The notes beneath the pieces were generated by a model that was not told where the DNA came from, did no database searches, and worked only from the letters and a program-made list of their open reading frames with translations. From contig NC_083564.1 in assembly GCF_019925205.1 (NCBI RefSeq), positions 33,642,447 to 33,706,446 on the forward strand: 64,000 nucleotides of DNA. The letters run 5' to 3'. The stretch is from Metopolophium dirhodum. Lineage: Eukaryota; Arthropoda; Insecta; Hemiptera; Aphididae. The translations under genes were made by a program, and so were the position numbers. The first letter of the stretch is position 1. Every line of letters starts with the position of its first letter. Positions 11,335-23,750 of this stretch are shown here, piece after piece.

Positions 11335-13450
11335 ATGAACAGCTTGAAAAATATGTTTAGACCTACGAAACCAATTTCTAAAAATGTTTCATTTAAACCA
11401 GACGAACTCATATCCAACAGTCAAAAGGTTAGTTTACAATATTTCAACTACTTACTCACTCTTTTCATTTACAAATATATAATAAACAAACACATTAATT
11501 GTACAGTTGATGTTGGAACTTGGTATTATCAGACAAAGTGCCAACGGATTATACCACTTACTGCCTCTTGCTCAGCGATCATTAGATAAATTGATTTTCA
11601 TTATAAATAAAAATATGATGGATATTGGCGCTCAGAAGATTTCTATGCCCGTATTGATACACAGTAACTTGTGGAAGAAAACAGGTTTGTTGTACTCATT
11701 AGTTTTCATTAGTTTGAATAGAAGTACCAATACTATACATTCTAGCTGATAAATGTTGATGTTAGTACTAATTTTAATTTGCAAACTACCAAACTCTATA
11801 AAAAAATAAGTACCTATTAATATAACTGAGAAAGTGAGAACATTACTTGGTATTATATAATTGTCTTAATAGTGTATAAATTATATTATTCATATTCAAT
11901 TCACAATATTGATGATAACAATTTTAAATAAAGACCAAAATGATTTAAATTTCTATTTTTCATTGAATATTACAGGTGCATTAGCCTGATTTTAATTGCT
12001 TCAAATTGTTACAAATTTAAACACACAAACATTTTATAAGTTATAGAAAAATAACAAGTAATTTATTTTTGTAATAAATTAAAAATGTCATGAACAGATA
12101 ATTTTACTTAATACTGTATTGTATTGGTATACTATTGGTATATTTTTTCAAAACTATTGAATCCTTGAAATTTGCCATATATGTTTTTAGATACTTGGAC
12201 TTGGACAATATCTATAATGTACTTATTAAATTTGATTTTACATTCTCAACTAGTCATAAAAATGTATATTTTTAACATTTGATTAATTTGTTTTAAGGTC
12301 GGTTAAACAAAAATATTGAAGATTTATACTTAGTGAATGATCGTAAAAGCAAAGAGTTCCTACTAAGTCCGGTAATACATATATATGATTAACTATATAT
12401 TATATTAGTGATTTGCAATATATATTTGTACAGACTCATGAAGAGGTCGTTACTGATTTATTTAGTTCAGATCCTAAGACGTACAAGCAGTTACCTTTGA
12501 TGCTGTATCAAGTTGGCACAAAATTCAGAGATGAGATTAGACCTAAATTGGGCATTATCAGATCCAAAGAGTTTCTTATGAAAGATTTATATTCATTTGA
12601 TAGAGATCAAACAAGTGCTACATTTACGTACAACAAAGTTTGTGAAGCCTATGAAAAGATATTTAAGCACATTGGTGTTAAATTCATAAGAGGTAGAGGG
12701 AATATTGTAAATAAAATTATGCAAAACATTAATATTATGAATTTGGTTTTAGTTGAAGGTGCTTCAGGAATGATGGGCGGAAATCAATCCCATGAATTTC
12801 ATTATCCGGCCGAAGTTGGAGACGATACATTATTACAGTGTAAGAAATGTGGTTTTGGAATGAACAAAGAAATGTCACCAGAGTCTGTCCAATGTCCAAA
12901 ATGCTCTAGTACTGATATTAAATTTACAAAGGCTATCGAAGTAGGCCACACTTTTCACCTAGGTACATTTTATTCAAGCGCCTTGTCTGCCACATATTCG
13001 GACACAGACGGCACCATGAAACCTCCATATATGTGTAGCTATGGTTTGGGTGTTTCCCGAATAATCGGTGCATCTGTGGAATGTTTGAGCACACAAGATG
13101 TAATTCAATGGCCACGGTCAATATCTCCATATACCATTTGTATAATACCAGCCAAAGAAGGCAGTATCGAGGAAAACGCTTCTCTGAATAACATACACTC
13201 ACTCTACAATCATTTTACTGAAATATTTGGAGATGATATTATTGTTGACGATCGAACCCATATGACTATTGGCAAGCGATTAGTTGAAGCAAAGAAATTA
13301 GGATTTCCATTTGTAGTCGTTATTGGAAAGAAAATAAACGAGACCCCTTCTTTGTATGAATTGTATGAAGCTAATACAAATAAATCAGAACATTATGAAC
13401 TAAGTAATTTAATTAATTATTTAAAGCAACAATGTTTAGACAAAATATGA
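11335..13450 (+). CDS. PARS2: Mitochondrial prolyl-tRNA synthetase
   Basis: Five exons: 11335-11427, 11507-11684, 12298-12371, 12434-12692, 12753-13450; 433 residues against about 475 in human PARS2. The enzyme charges mitochondrial tRNA-Pro with proline for organellar translation. The N-terminus (residues 1-20) is basic and acid-poor, suiting a matrix-targeting signal. Class II catalytic core: THEE at 116-119, motif 2 FRDE at 146-149, then a LMKDLYSF segment. A CxxC...CxxC pair (C231, C234, C249, C252) aligns with the same pair in human PARS2, and motif 3 is GLGVSR at 299-304. The C-terminal anticodon-binding domain has DDRTHMTIGKRLVEAKKLGF. The bacterial-type architecture without the eukaryotic cytosolic extension separates it from EPRS. 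The last intron (12693-12752) is only 60 bases, stop-free and divisible by three; splicing it restores the family alignment (IRVEG followed by GMMGGNQSHEF). Confidence 0.95.
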
Positions 13451-13692
13451 GTATTATTTAGTTTAAAGATACCTAATTACTATATTAGTTTTAGCAATAA
13501 CTTGTGATAATTGTCTATTTTTTTTAAGTGCATAAACAATTTGTTTTATTTTATTTTATATGTTTATATAACTTAATCTAAATGGTACACTTCCATTTTG
13601 TACATTAATATTGGAAATTATGATATATTTTATTCAGATATGCAATAAGCAAGTTTTAAAACTTAAAACAAATAATAATTAAATATTTAAAT

Positions 13693-13754
13693 AATAAAGG
13701 ATATGAATAGTATTGAAAAATTCTATAAAAATGTATTTTTGTATTTCCAATAAA
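13693..13754 (+). terminator. Candidate poly(A) signals of PARS2
   Basis: Two AATAAA hexamers, 13693-13698 and 13749-13754, lie 240-300 bases after the stop codon. Either could end the transcript; both precede the hairpin MITE. Confidence 0.45.
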
Positions 13755-13809
13755 TAATATGGTTTATTGAGCGGTTTGAGAGTAAATACATCTATTATCA
13801 ATATTGTAA

Positions 13810-13976
13810 AAGAGAAGTTAAACTATGCCTATATAGAAGTCAATTTTCGATATTTTATTTACTAAACTCAATAATTCAAATTCCAAAAGTAAAATATCAC
13901 AAGTTTTAGATCTAAATATTGGACATTGAAAATAAAATATCGAAAATCGACTTCTAGCCTAGATAAACTTCTCTTC
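13810..13976. mobile_element. Small hairpin MITE
   Basis: The left arm (13810-13860) and right arm (13931-13976) are inverted copies: AAGAGAAGTT / AACTTCTCTT at the tips, and an inner block AGAAGTCAATTTTCGATATT mirrored with one mismatch before CTTCTAG. The arms flank about 70 bases of unrelated AT-rich sequence. Non-coding. The structure fits a short non-autonomous element or foldback; the flanking duplication is not evident. Confidence 0.65.
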
Positions 13977-14274
13977 AGTTTGTATAATAGGTGTTCATAC
14001 TGTAATGTCACTCAATAAGCTATATTATTGGAAAAACCGAAACTAAGTTTCAATGTTTCACTAAAATTCGCATTTGTAATTAGTGTGGGTGCACTCCACT
14101 ATTTATTTTATACACTGTCACTTACACTTATGATCACCTACTACACACATTTACACGACCCACATCCACACAAATAAAAAATTGCCTATATTGATCTCCT
14201 TAAAATCAGTCTGTATTCATACCCCTTAATATTACTCAAAACACACAAAATTAATACTTTATGTCTTTACCAAA

Positions 14275-14559
14275 ATGTTTGGTGAATATGTTGACCGGTA
14301 TCAATTGATTCAAGTACCACTGTTTGTGAACACACATTTCATGCATAAGTCAATATTCGACAAAATAGTTATGCAAATGTCAAAAATTGTTCAGCTTGTT
14401 AATATTCATTGGACACAGTCAACTTTAGTACTTTACAGTAACATGTATAATATGTTTTTTAAGAAAGAAAATTATTTTAATACATTAGAAATATTGTTGA
14501 TGTCACAAATTATTCTGTTTTGCCTTTTTAGAGTAGTTTGTAAAATATTGGCCGAATAA
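14275..14559 (+). CDS. Unrecognised 94-residue ORF, doubtful
   Basis: An intact frame from ATG to TAA with fewer biased residues than chance AT-rich frames: a hydrophilic first part, then KKEN and a hydrophobic C-terminal stretch (about residues 74-90) that could span a membrane. The stop codon sits in GAATAAAAAAAAAATT, which looks like a poly(A) signal merged with an A-rich tail, so it could be a small lineage-specific gene, a processed copy or a repeat relic. No family is recognised and no introns are evident. Low confidence that it is expressed. Confidence 0.2.
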   Translation: MFGEYVDRYQLIQVPLFVNTHFMHKSIFDKIVMQMSKIVQLVNIHWTQSTLVLYSNMYNMFFKKENYFNTLEILLMSQIILFCLFRVVCKILAE

Positions 14560-15604
14560 AAAAAAAATTAATAAATAAACCAATGGAACTATGCAATTTG
14601 ATTTTGTTAGTTTTTTTTTTATTCAAACAAAATAGTATATTTACAATCTGTAATATTTTATTGGTATACAATTAGTAAATTTGATATTGTGAGATTAATA
14701 TAACAACATGAAAATCATGTGATTTAGGGGGCCCTCTGACTAGAGGGATTTTGTTAATTAAAAGAAAATTAACATAGATAAATTATATAAAAAAGAATCT
14801 AGTTAAGTAAAATGTTGCATAATATCATATGGCATTTTTAATTTCTAAATGCTTAGTGTGGTAATAAGTAAATGTTATTTATTATGAGCTTGAAATGTAA
14901 AGCATACAATTGAGGAAAAATCAAACTAGAAGAATATCTGTTTAACAATAAGATGGCAGAACAACACGCATGTCACAATAGGTTGTGATGACAAATGGTT
15001 TAATCATAAAAGTAATTCTTATAAGAAACTCATTTGGTTAGAAAAAATCTACAATGTTATAACTAAAGACCGAATTTATATTCTCTTAAAATACCTAAAA
15101 TATGATGCTAATATTCTCTAAAAAACCTTCAAATATTCTCATTATATTCTCTTAAAAATTTAAAAAATACGCAAAAATAATCATTATTTGCTTTAATATG
15201 CATTTTTAAATTTTTATTGTCAACATTATTTTAATAGTGAGGTATTGATCAGGTATTAAAAGTTGCGTATTCTAATGGAATACTATTACACTTTAATAAG
15301 AGTTAAAAATGATAAAAAAAAAAAATTGTCATGTTCAAAAAAAAAATTTCTGGGTACCCTAATATTAAAATTAAAAATAAATACAAATTTTTTCTCACAA
15401 TCTACGAAATATTCCAAAACATGCTAAATGGGTTAAATATTCTCTAGCCCGTGAAATATTCTCAAAATAAACTTTTTTCTACGCATTCAGAATTGAACAA
15501 ATCGTCCACATTTTTTACTCTCACAAGACTGCATAGACCCAGTAACGATATGTAAAAAGATATAAGTTTAGTTATAAGTTTACAAAATATCCATTTTATT
15601 CAAG

Positions 15605-15787
15605 TTGAATTTCAGAAAATTATTATATGAATGGTCGAACCAAGTAACAACAAAAAGCCCCAAAAAACTTTTAAGAGACTCAATAGTTGGTAACGCTCCG
15701 GAAAATGCCAGATGCATACCCTTTTGTGTTAACAAATTAAGTGTATACATTTTAAATATAATAGATTCAATATTTATTAACGAATAA
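15605..15787 (+). CDS. Unrecognised 60-residue ORF, doubtful
   Basis: A short intact frame with a less biased composition than its surroundings (KKLLRDS, NAPENARCIPF). An antisense frame overlaps it. It could be the relic of an exon or of a transposon gene. No domain is recognised and no splice context decides. Confidence 0.12.
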   Translation: MNFRKLLYEWSNQVTTKSPKKLLRDSIVGNAPENARCIPFCVNKLSVYILNIIDSIFINE

Positions 15788-17210
15788 GTAATAAGTAACA
15801 ACTATAATTATGAAATTTTTTTGCCCAATAAAAGGCTCATATTACAAAATTATTTATTATGATTTACGTTAGTAAACTAAAAAAATATTACTTAATGATA
15901 TATAGTAGGTACTTACATACATTGAAGTGTAAAACTGGAACTAATATAGTTTCTGATTTTTAAAACTAAATTTTTAGAATTATAAACGTTTGAATAACAC
16001 AAAAGATGTAAAGTAAACATATGTTTTATTATAAACAATATCTGATTACTCCTATAGGAATTGAAAACAAATTTCTCTAACATTTGTCAGCCCTGAATCT
16101 CTGATGGATCTTTTGTGGACAAATTAAGTTAATATTCAGCTCAATAAAAAAACTAAAACACAATTAGAAACAATTCAACTGAATTAATTACCAATTTACA
16201 ACAGACAAGATTGACCTTATAAATTATGATATAATTTTTTAACCATCAACCAACTCTTAGTTAGTTTTACCAATTTAATCAATTTGTTTGTGTCAAGAAT
16301 GAAAGTTTCCCACAGAGTAATAAGAAATAGTTTCCCGCGATCAATATATTGTGATTCTATGGATAAAATATGAAAATTTTTTACGTTTATTGTTGATAAT
16401 AGATAACAAAATAACTACACAGTTCAAACGTTCAAAATAGTATCATAATATATAAGAATAATTATGGTCGTCGAAATCAAAAATTACATTAAACCTGTTC
16501 ATTACCAGCATACTAGTATTGCTTTCGTGCCAAACACATTTATTTTTTAACAACTTCAAAACTATTTTAGATGATGTACTTATCACATATTAAACCATAT
16601 TATATAATAATATGTACGAATAATAGAATAAATAGTATATTTTTTGACATTTTACTAAAATTTATTTTTTATTTATGTTACCTGTAATTTGAAAATATTA
16701 TAATAACTTTTTAGTGTATCTATAATGTACATTTAATAAAAATCAAAATCTCTGGTTATTACAATCAATGAAAAGTTAAGATGACAATAAATGTAGGTAT
16801 AACAAATAGGTACAATGTTTAATATGTAAAAAAATATGTATATAATTTAAAGTTTAAAAATATAGTAGGTAAACTTCTTATCAAGTAGATTTAGCACAAA
16901 AATACACAAACAGTATAATATTTGTAATTTTCTTTTGATACAAAAATAATTGACAAAATAGAGAGCTTTTTTGTTTCATTCCTGTTTCTTACACAAATAA
17001 ATACTTAAATATTCTTATTTTAAGTATCTTATAACTAACAAAAATATATTTTAAATACTTAAAATTTTAACATGGCAGATATTGGGCTGCAAATTCATAC
17101 TTTGCAACTACACAATATTATATATTATTTAAATTAGAATAATAATAACAGTTAATGAGCAAACATGTATACGCGTAAAATATAATTAACAGTTGGGTTA
17201 ATAATAATAA

Positions 17211-17216
17211 TTTATT
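17211..17216 (-). terminator. Candidate poly(A) signal of the pseudokinase gene
   Basis: TTTATT on the + strand is AATAAA on the - strand, about 215 bases past the stop codon ending at 17429. This gives a short 3' UTR. Confidence 0.45.
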
Positions 17217-17428
17217 CGACAGTGTCATTTTTATCCTAGAATAATAATAACAGACACGATTGTTCAGCAACAGTTGTTAGCCACTACAACAATCATATTG
17301 TTATACTTGGAGTTAAGACATAAAAAAAAAATATAGAGTTGTAAAGAAAAGAATGATGATTTCGACAGAAACATTTTTTTAACACTCGAGAGAGAAAAAA
17401 ACAAAACAATACAAAACATGTTTGTGCG

Positions 17429-20400
17429 TTAACATTTAGAGATCGTCGGATCGCGCGGAGGCCGCATCTTGCGATCGGCCAGCACAGTCCATGCATCCGA
17501 GAACAGTTTATCGTCGTTGGCCACCAAAAACGACATGTAGCACATCTGCTTGACGGACAGGTCGGCGGAACGGGAACATACATGGCCATGCAGGACGTTG
17601 GCGCGTTCCAGGTCCAACCATCTGGTAACAATAATCCGGGGCGTAGCACTCGATATCTAACAGGTGTGATGTGGTGGTGCGTGTGTGGAGGTGGTGATAG
17701 TGGTTAAAGGTCGGTGGATAGGGTTAAGTGGTTGTGGAGGTGGTGGTGGTGGTTACCTTTTCAGCGACAGCGGTCGGTCGGGTGACACGGTCACTCCGGT
17801 CGGACCCCACAGCCAGAACTCGAGGAGCGCCTTGCATTTGGACAAAGAGTTGGGCCGGCCCTGCCGCAGAACCTGCGACAGACACACCGTCATCTCCCAC
17901 GTGGGCGCCAGCAGTCTGAGCACCTTGAGCATGATCTCGCAGAGCGTGTCATCCGCTCCCTGCAAAAGCACGGAGATTATAGAATATATATTATACGTTA
18001 GAAATTAGAAAAAATATGTCTATAACATAGAAGAACGTCGTACGATGAGTATAATATTATATACTTCTCGACAGATGGGTGACTGGGTAGATATTGAAAG
18101 GCCCCCCTCTCGATACCTCGTCTTACCACCCTTGATCCGTCATCGAGTCATAAATAAAGTATAGTTACTCAATTTTATCATACATGACGCATATGTTTAT
18201 ACCAGCCAGTGAAAAGATAATTTGGCTTACAAATATTGTTAGGTATATCTTTTATTTTGTTGGGAGGGAGGGGGGGGGGGGGGGGGGTAAGCTGTTACTG
18301 TGACAGCAATTTTATGCGTAGGTACCTGTGAATCGGTTTCCAGCTGAACCACGGCTACGGTCGGGTCGGCACCGAAACAGTTTCTGGTCACCACAAACGG
18401 TTCCAGGCTGTACCGGTCCACGTCCGACGCCTGCAGGCCGATCAACAGGTTCACAGTTTCCACTAGGATGAGACCAGCTTCCTTGGTGATGTCCGCGTAC
18501 TTGGCGTTGTATTCCTTGCAATACGATTCCACCGCCTCCACCCGATGTGCATTCCACAGCGTCACGTAAGCTGCAATGTATCGTCGTTCAGTTTTTATAA
18601 GCGTTCACAAAATATTTTTTAAAAAAACCAACGCTATCCGACGGGCACGAGACACCCACGAGACGATAGATCGATTCAATATACAATTATCACCCCCTAC
18701 CCCTCCTATCCACATAGCGACATATTATAATATTAAATGTATACACACCTTCTTCGTTTTCGGCGCCCGGACAGTATTCCTTTTCCACGTGCGTCACGAA
18801 CTCCGTCACTTTGGTCATGGTGAAATGGTTGTTCAGTACATTGTTCAGCTCAACAGGTTCACTGGAAATGCTCAACACCACCGGCACGTCGTACCATTTG
18901 CCGTTGTAGAACGCGCAACCGGCTTTTTGCAACCGGCTGGTCGAGTCCACTCGAAAACTGGACCATTCCAAGTTTTTCGTCTTCAACGCCATCAACTCTT
19001 TGGGCACTTTCGGACAGCTCGTCGCCTATATAATTAATATATGAAAAACAAGGACGGATTTAGTATATATTTTATAAAATCACACCCGAAAGTGGTTATA
19101 GGAGAAATAACTACCTAGTAGAAATTAGTATTTTATTTGTATATAAGTGTTGCCATTTGTTAATCGGGCAGATCAGGTACAAGCATGTATCAAATCTAAT
19201 TTTCACACATTACCTACCAAGGTGGCCGAGTTGCACTTACTGGGGAGAGTTACACCCAAAAGGAGTTGAACGATCACAATTTTTTTAAGAGTTGTCATTT
19301 TGTACGGACTTCAAGGTGCACGGGGATCAGATAGTTATATATATGACTGTGTTAAATCGTGATGACTTGACTTCTGCAGACTTACGCATATACAAATATA
19401 GCAATTATACCATATACGTCGGAAGATCCTAGCGACACACCCACAGTACCTATCAATATTATTATTATTACGCAGCGATAGTAGTACCTGGTCTAAGAGT
19501 TTGGTTAGGGCTTCGTGATTGGCGATGACGACGGCGTCGTAACTCTCTTCGAGACTCTTGTGTCCCGGCTGAGTGTTCCTAATGCTGTCTTCGGCTCCAA
19601 ACTAAAAAAATTAAAACATATTTTAAATTTAAATTTTCGGCGTTCGAATGATTATTTTTGTTTTGTGGTATGCCTAAATCAAAAGCCAACAGATAATTTA
19701 TATTTTTGTAAAACCATTTTTTAGAACTATTATATTCTTAGTAAAGGTACGCATTTTAATAACTCAAAACTCATCGTTCAAATATTGATGTAGATACATA
19801 TATCAAAAAAAAAAAAAAATAATAATAATAATAATAATTTACGATACAATAATGTTTGTTCTCATTTGAAAAAAATTAGTTTATTTTGCCACTGGGCACT
19901 CGTCAAATAGAATAAAAATCAAAATCAAGGAAAACATGGCCCTAAAGTATACTGTATAGTATATATACTTAAAAATTCCAAAAATTGGAATTCAAATCAA
20001 AAACGGAGGGTGAGCACGTTTGATGAATCAGCCTGTACAATATTATTAGAATAATATACTGCATCGTAACTTACGTCGTCGCCAAACTGGATGGTCGGAT
20101 ATATCTCTGACTCGGTCTCGCTACCGTAATACTGCATGGATGTCAGTCGCGCCATTTCCGGCGAACTGTGGTCACACTCTGGTGCCGAAAAATTTACCGG
20201 TTCGTAAGTTTCGTCGGACGCGCTGGAATCGCACGTTTTCGGCGCTTCGGGGTAATCTGTGATGTCCGTGGACTGGACGGACGACTTAAACGGCAGCTTT
20301 GCAACAGGCGGAAGACTTCTCGGCGGCGGCGGTGGTTTTGTAGGTCGTACTGAAACATTATTTCAAACGATATTAATATTATGCAGTTCGAGTGAACGGG

Positions 20401-23400
20401 ACAACATATTATAGTTTGTCAAAAGATAATAATGCGAGTGGCACACCGCACAGTGAAATTAACGTATTATCAGTAAATGAACAGCGAAAACCATATAGGT
20501 AAGTCAATTGACAATCATTTCGCATATATACGCAGAACGATTATTGAACATAGAGTACAAACAGAATGATGAAAGAAGAACTAACGTTAATTGGAAAGTT
20601 GATTTAATGTTGTCTTATATAGAATGAAAAAATAATAAGCAAATAGGCAATATACTAAAACTATAAATTAAAAAAATTGAAATACCTAAATTGTATATTT
20701 CATAGAAACTTCGACATAGAATACATATTACTATTAAATTAAATTAAATCCAATTTGCAGCATAATATCGTATACCTACTTGCCGTGGTTGACCTAAATA
20801 TTAAAGGTTATGTTTTAAGAAATGTCCAATTTTTCAAAAAAAATAATATCCGAGTTATTTGGCCAAAAAATAGAAAGGCATAATATGCGTTAATAATTTA
20901 AATTGAGTTGACATTTAACAAAGCAGAGTGAGGACTAAATGATTTCTGGTTTTTCTTCGAAAAGATAAACAATAATCAAAAAAATATTTAGTTACGATCA
21001 TTACGAATTAGGTCAACGGCTGATTTCATTGTTATAATTTTAAATTACTAATTATAGGTACCCCGTACGCGTGTACAATTATCTAATATACATAAATTAT
21101 AAAGCTGATATAGTGATATGTGATATATGCAATACTGCAGGCATACACCTCAGTTATAGGCCTAACCTAAGTTATGAGAATGATTTTTTTTATTTAGAAA
21201 ATATGATATTACGATACTATGAATATAAAATAATAGCAATTACCTACTTAGGAAAATAGCTCATGTGGATATAATATAATAGGTAGGACAGGTAGGTACA
21301 TATTATTAAAATTTATTATACTTTGATTAAAAATGTATTAAACGAAAATGAATAAAAACTTTGTGCACGAATATAATCAGAAAAGGTCAGGTGATAACCA
21401 ACAGATTATAAAATATGTGTTGGTGATGATAGCGGTGCAGGTAAAAACGAATAGTGCAACAGGATTTCTAAATAATTAACGACGTGCAGTGGTATTTGAT
21501 CAAAATCACGTTAATTGATTAGACATACGAACGGTAAACATCCAACTTGAAAACCGGATGTAGATAAACAAAAAAAAAATCGTAAAATGGCAAATCACGC
21601 TTACCAGGATGATGGTTGGACGGCGCTTTGGCGGACGGATCTTTTACGTACAGCAGTCCGTCGACAGCGTAGTTGTGTATGATTTCCACGCCCGACTTGT
21701 TGATGTCCAGCGGATGAATGATTTCCAGCTTGGGCCTGGTAGTCGGTAGCTGCGGTGTGGCGACCGTCGATTCCCGACTGGGTATCCTCAGGAATTTCTT
21801 GATCTTAAGACCCACTTTGGTGGCCTTGCCGTACTTTTTCTTCTCGCACGCCGGCCGTTTTCCGGGTAACGGGAGTGTGGACGATTCGCGCCCTTGGTCG
21901 CCACTGCAGGTGACAGTGGCGACCGCCGCAGATGGTCGTTCCCTGTTTCCACAGTGTTGCGACTGTTCTTTTTCAATCTGTTCGCAGTATTCGGCCAACA
22001 GCTTGCGGTTACTGATTGTCACGTCATCGGGTCTGAACTCGTCGTCGGAAAATGAACTGTTGGTGCTGTGGTAAACGAGATCGGTGCATTTGGCCGATGT
22101 CAACGACGGCGGCGGCGGAGGCGGTTTCGGGGCTTGGCGTTTGATACTCCTGGGACATTCGGGAGGGCTGTTGCTGGTTATTGAAGTCTAAAACAAAAAT
22201 GTTTAATTTACGTTAAAAATACGTAAAATAATATTGACAGGTAAAAAAAACGAACAAGGATACAAGTGTTGGAGTCGAATTAACATTGGAAACTATTAAA
22301 AAATTTAATTAACACTATATAAATCTGTATATATATCTGACTGACCTTTTTGTTGGGCGTCCTGGGAGGTGTGGTAGAGGTATCACGCAAGGGCGACGAA
22401 TTGTCTTTGAAATTGTGGAGGAACGATCGGTTCACCGGGGTTGACGTCGGATCGCCGGGCTCGTCGGAGTCCGCTTTCCCGTCGGGCTCGCCGGCCATTT
22501 CTCTGCTGGTCAACAACGACGAATCTGGCGACGGATCCACAGGAGCGCCACTACCGATCAGTTTCAACGGCTCCGGTTTCTGGGACGAAGCAACGGCCAA
22601 CTTCAGTTTGAAGTGCATCGTGCCCATTCGAGGTACATTACTTCTAGTTTTGTACGGCGCCGCACCACCACCCGCCGTGTCGGCGTCTGACTCTCTCGTC
22701 GACGAGATGACTTCGGTAGTTTCCTCTGCACCCTTAGATATTTCAACGGGTGCTATCGTTTCCGGCTGGCGGATGAGCTTCGCTCTTGGGATTTCCGTAT
22801 TCGTCAATGTTAACGTTGGCGGAGGTGGCGGCGGCGGCGTCGGTTTTGCCTCTTCCTCTTCCGCCGGTAAACTGCACCGTCTTATGTTTAAATACGGTTC
22901 GTTGGAATTGGCCACCAGCGAGCTTCTAGATAAAGTCGGTTTTTTCATTGCCTCAGTCTTTCTCAGTTGAATGTTTTCAGTATCTTTTTTCTCGATTTTT
23001 GGCGCCTCCTCGCAGGCTGATGTGGCTGCTGCGGCCGCCGCGGTGGCAGTAGCAGCCGTGGCAATCTCTTTGTTCTTTAGGAAGTTGAACACAAGCGATT
23101 TGGGTGGGTCTCCGCAGAACGGCTGAACGGTTACCATCGGCGGTGACTTGTTTTGCACCATTGGTTTTTTTACGGGTGACTTGATGTTTGTCGCCGCCGT
23201 TACCGCTACGTTCGCAGTTTTTCCAACATTATTACTACCGACAACGACCTTTTCGGCCACGAAATCGGGTTTGCTGTTTAGGTTTGTGTTGGCTTCGGTC
23301 AGTCTTTTGAGCTCTTCGTCGTCACCAGAGTCAACGAATTCCGAACCGTTTTCCTCGTCCGACGAATATTCTTCGTCGGTCGAGTACTCTTCGCCGCCAT

Positions 23401-23750
23401 ATCCGATGACTTCCATCTCGACGTTCGAAAACGACACATTCCGGGATTTGTCACACGAACCGTTTACCTTCAATATACTCTGCGGAGGAAAAACATATAT
23501 TATATTATATTATATTATGTATAGATTTAAGTATAAAAACGCACGTACAAACACTTAGGGCCGTACGAGTGCGTATTTAGCGAGAAATCGCATTTACCTG
23601 GGCTGGAGATATTTCCGGTAGTGGTTTGTAGTCAATAAGTACCCGTTTGGGCTTCTCGGGGTGCTCCTCTTTCGGACGAAAACAGTTGGAGCACAGTTCT
23701 TTTTTCCAAGCATTCTGTTTGAATCTTGGACACACATTTTCCGGTGACAT
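17429..23750 (-). CDS. PEAK1/PRAG1-family pseudokinase scaffold, with frame break
   Basis: Nine coding exons (- strand): 23750-23598, 23479-22346, 22188-21605, 20349-20075, 19601-19488, 19025-18749, 18570-18326, 17959-17757, 17621-17429, all with GT-AG borders. Phases agree throughout except for one extra base at AAAA (+ strand TTTT, 22140-22143); allowing for it gives 1,058 residues. The N-terminus has a Cys motif (WKKELCSNCFRPKEEH, C20/C23) like that at the start of PEAK1/PRAG1. Residues 52-429 are disordered: an acidic Ser/Glu cluster, poly-Ala and poly-Pro tracts. The middle has KPPPPPP and SETESEIY. Residues about 716-1058 form the pseudokinase plus helical SHED-type region: no VAIK lysine, HRD or DFG is seen, and the end carries LLEFWLWGP and WLDLERANVLHG, characteristic of the family. 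Family members are catalytically dead, dimerise, and recruit signalling proteins at the cytoskeleton. Family assignment is from remembered motifs. Confidence 0.8.
18269..18287. repeat. Poly-G run in intron
   Basis: About 18 consecutive G (+ strand) following GGGAGGGAG, in the intron between exons seven and eight of the pseudokinase gene. The length is likely to vary and is error-prone; the G-rich strand could form a quadruplex. Confidence 0.8.
19148..19300 (+). repeat. Dispersed repeat inside an intron
   Basis: TTGCCATTTGTTAATCGGGC followed by AGATCAGGTACAAGCATG matches, with a few changes, 62736-62775 (TTGCCATTGGTTATTCGGGC, AGATGAGGTAAAAGCATG). A reverse-orientation trace of the start (AACCAATGGCAACC) occurs near 50228-50241. 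It lies in the intron between the fifth and sixth coding exons of the pseudokinase gene. Probably a fragment of a Helitron-like or other non-autonomous family. Confidence 0.6.
19985..20040 (+). repeat. Short dispersed repeat end, shared with 54.76 kb
   Basis: GGGTGAGCACGTTTGATGAA, then a CCTGTACAAT block, resembles 54768-54800 (GGGTGATCATGTTTGATGAA, then a CTGTATAAC block). It probably marks the end of one transposon family. It lies in an intron of the pseudokinase gene. Confidence 0.5.

Larger units (their letters stand above)
13977..17210. other. Intergenic between PARS2 and the pseudokinase gene
   Basis: About 3.2 kb of AT-rich DNA. A 94-codon + strand frame at 14275-14559 and a 60-codon frame at 15605-15787 are listed separately. 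Nothing else coding is recognised; most of 14600-17200 is low-complexity A/T. Confidence 0.5.

Noticed and set aside
12933..13202. 89-residue - strand frame within PARS2
   Set aside because: Antisense shadow of the last PARS2 exon.
18576..19037. 153-residue + strand frame
   Set aside because: Antisense to pseudokinase exon six and its intron; no domain.
19213..19260. Possible extra exon between pseudokinase exons five and six
   Set aside because: The CCCCAG acceptor-like site is followed at once by TAA in the required phase, and the segment belongs to a dispersed repeat; exons five and six join directly in phase.
22350..23558. Long + strand frames opposite the pseudokinase exon (22350-22970 and 23148-23558)
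   Set aside because: Antisense shadows of the real - strand exon; their Ser/Val/Gly-rich content mirrors its codons.
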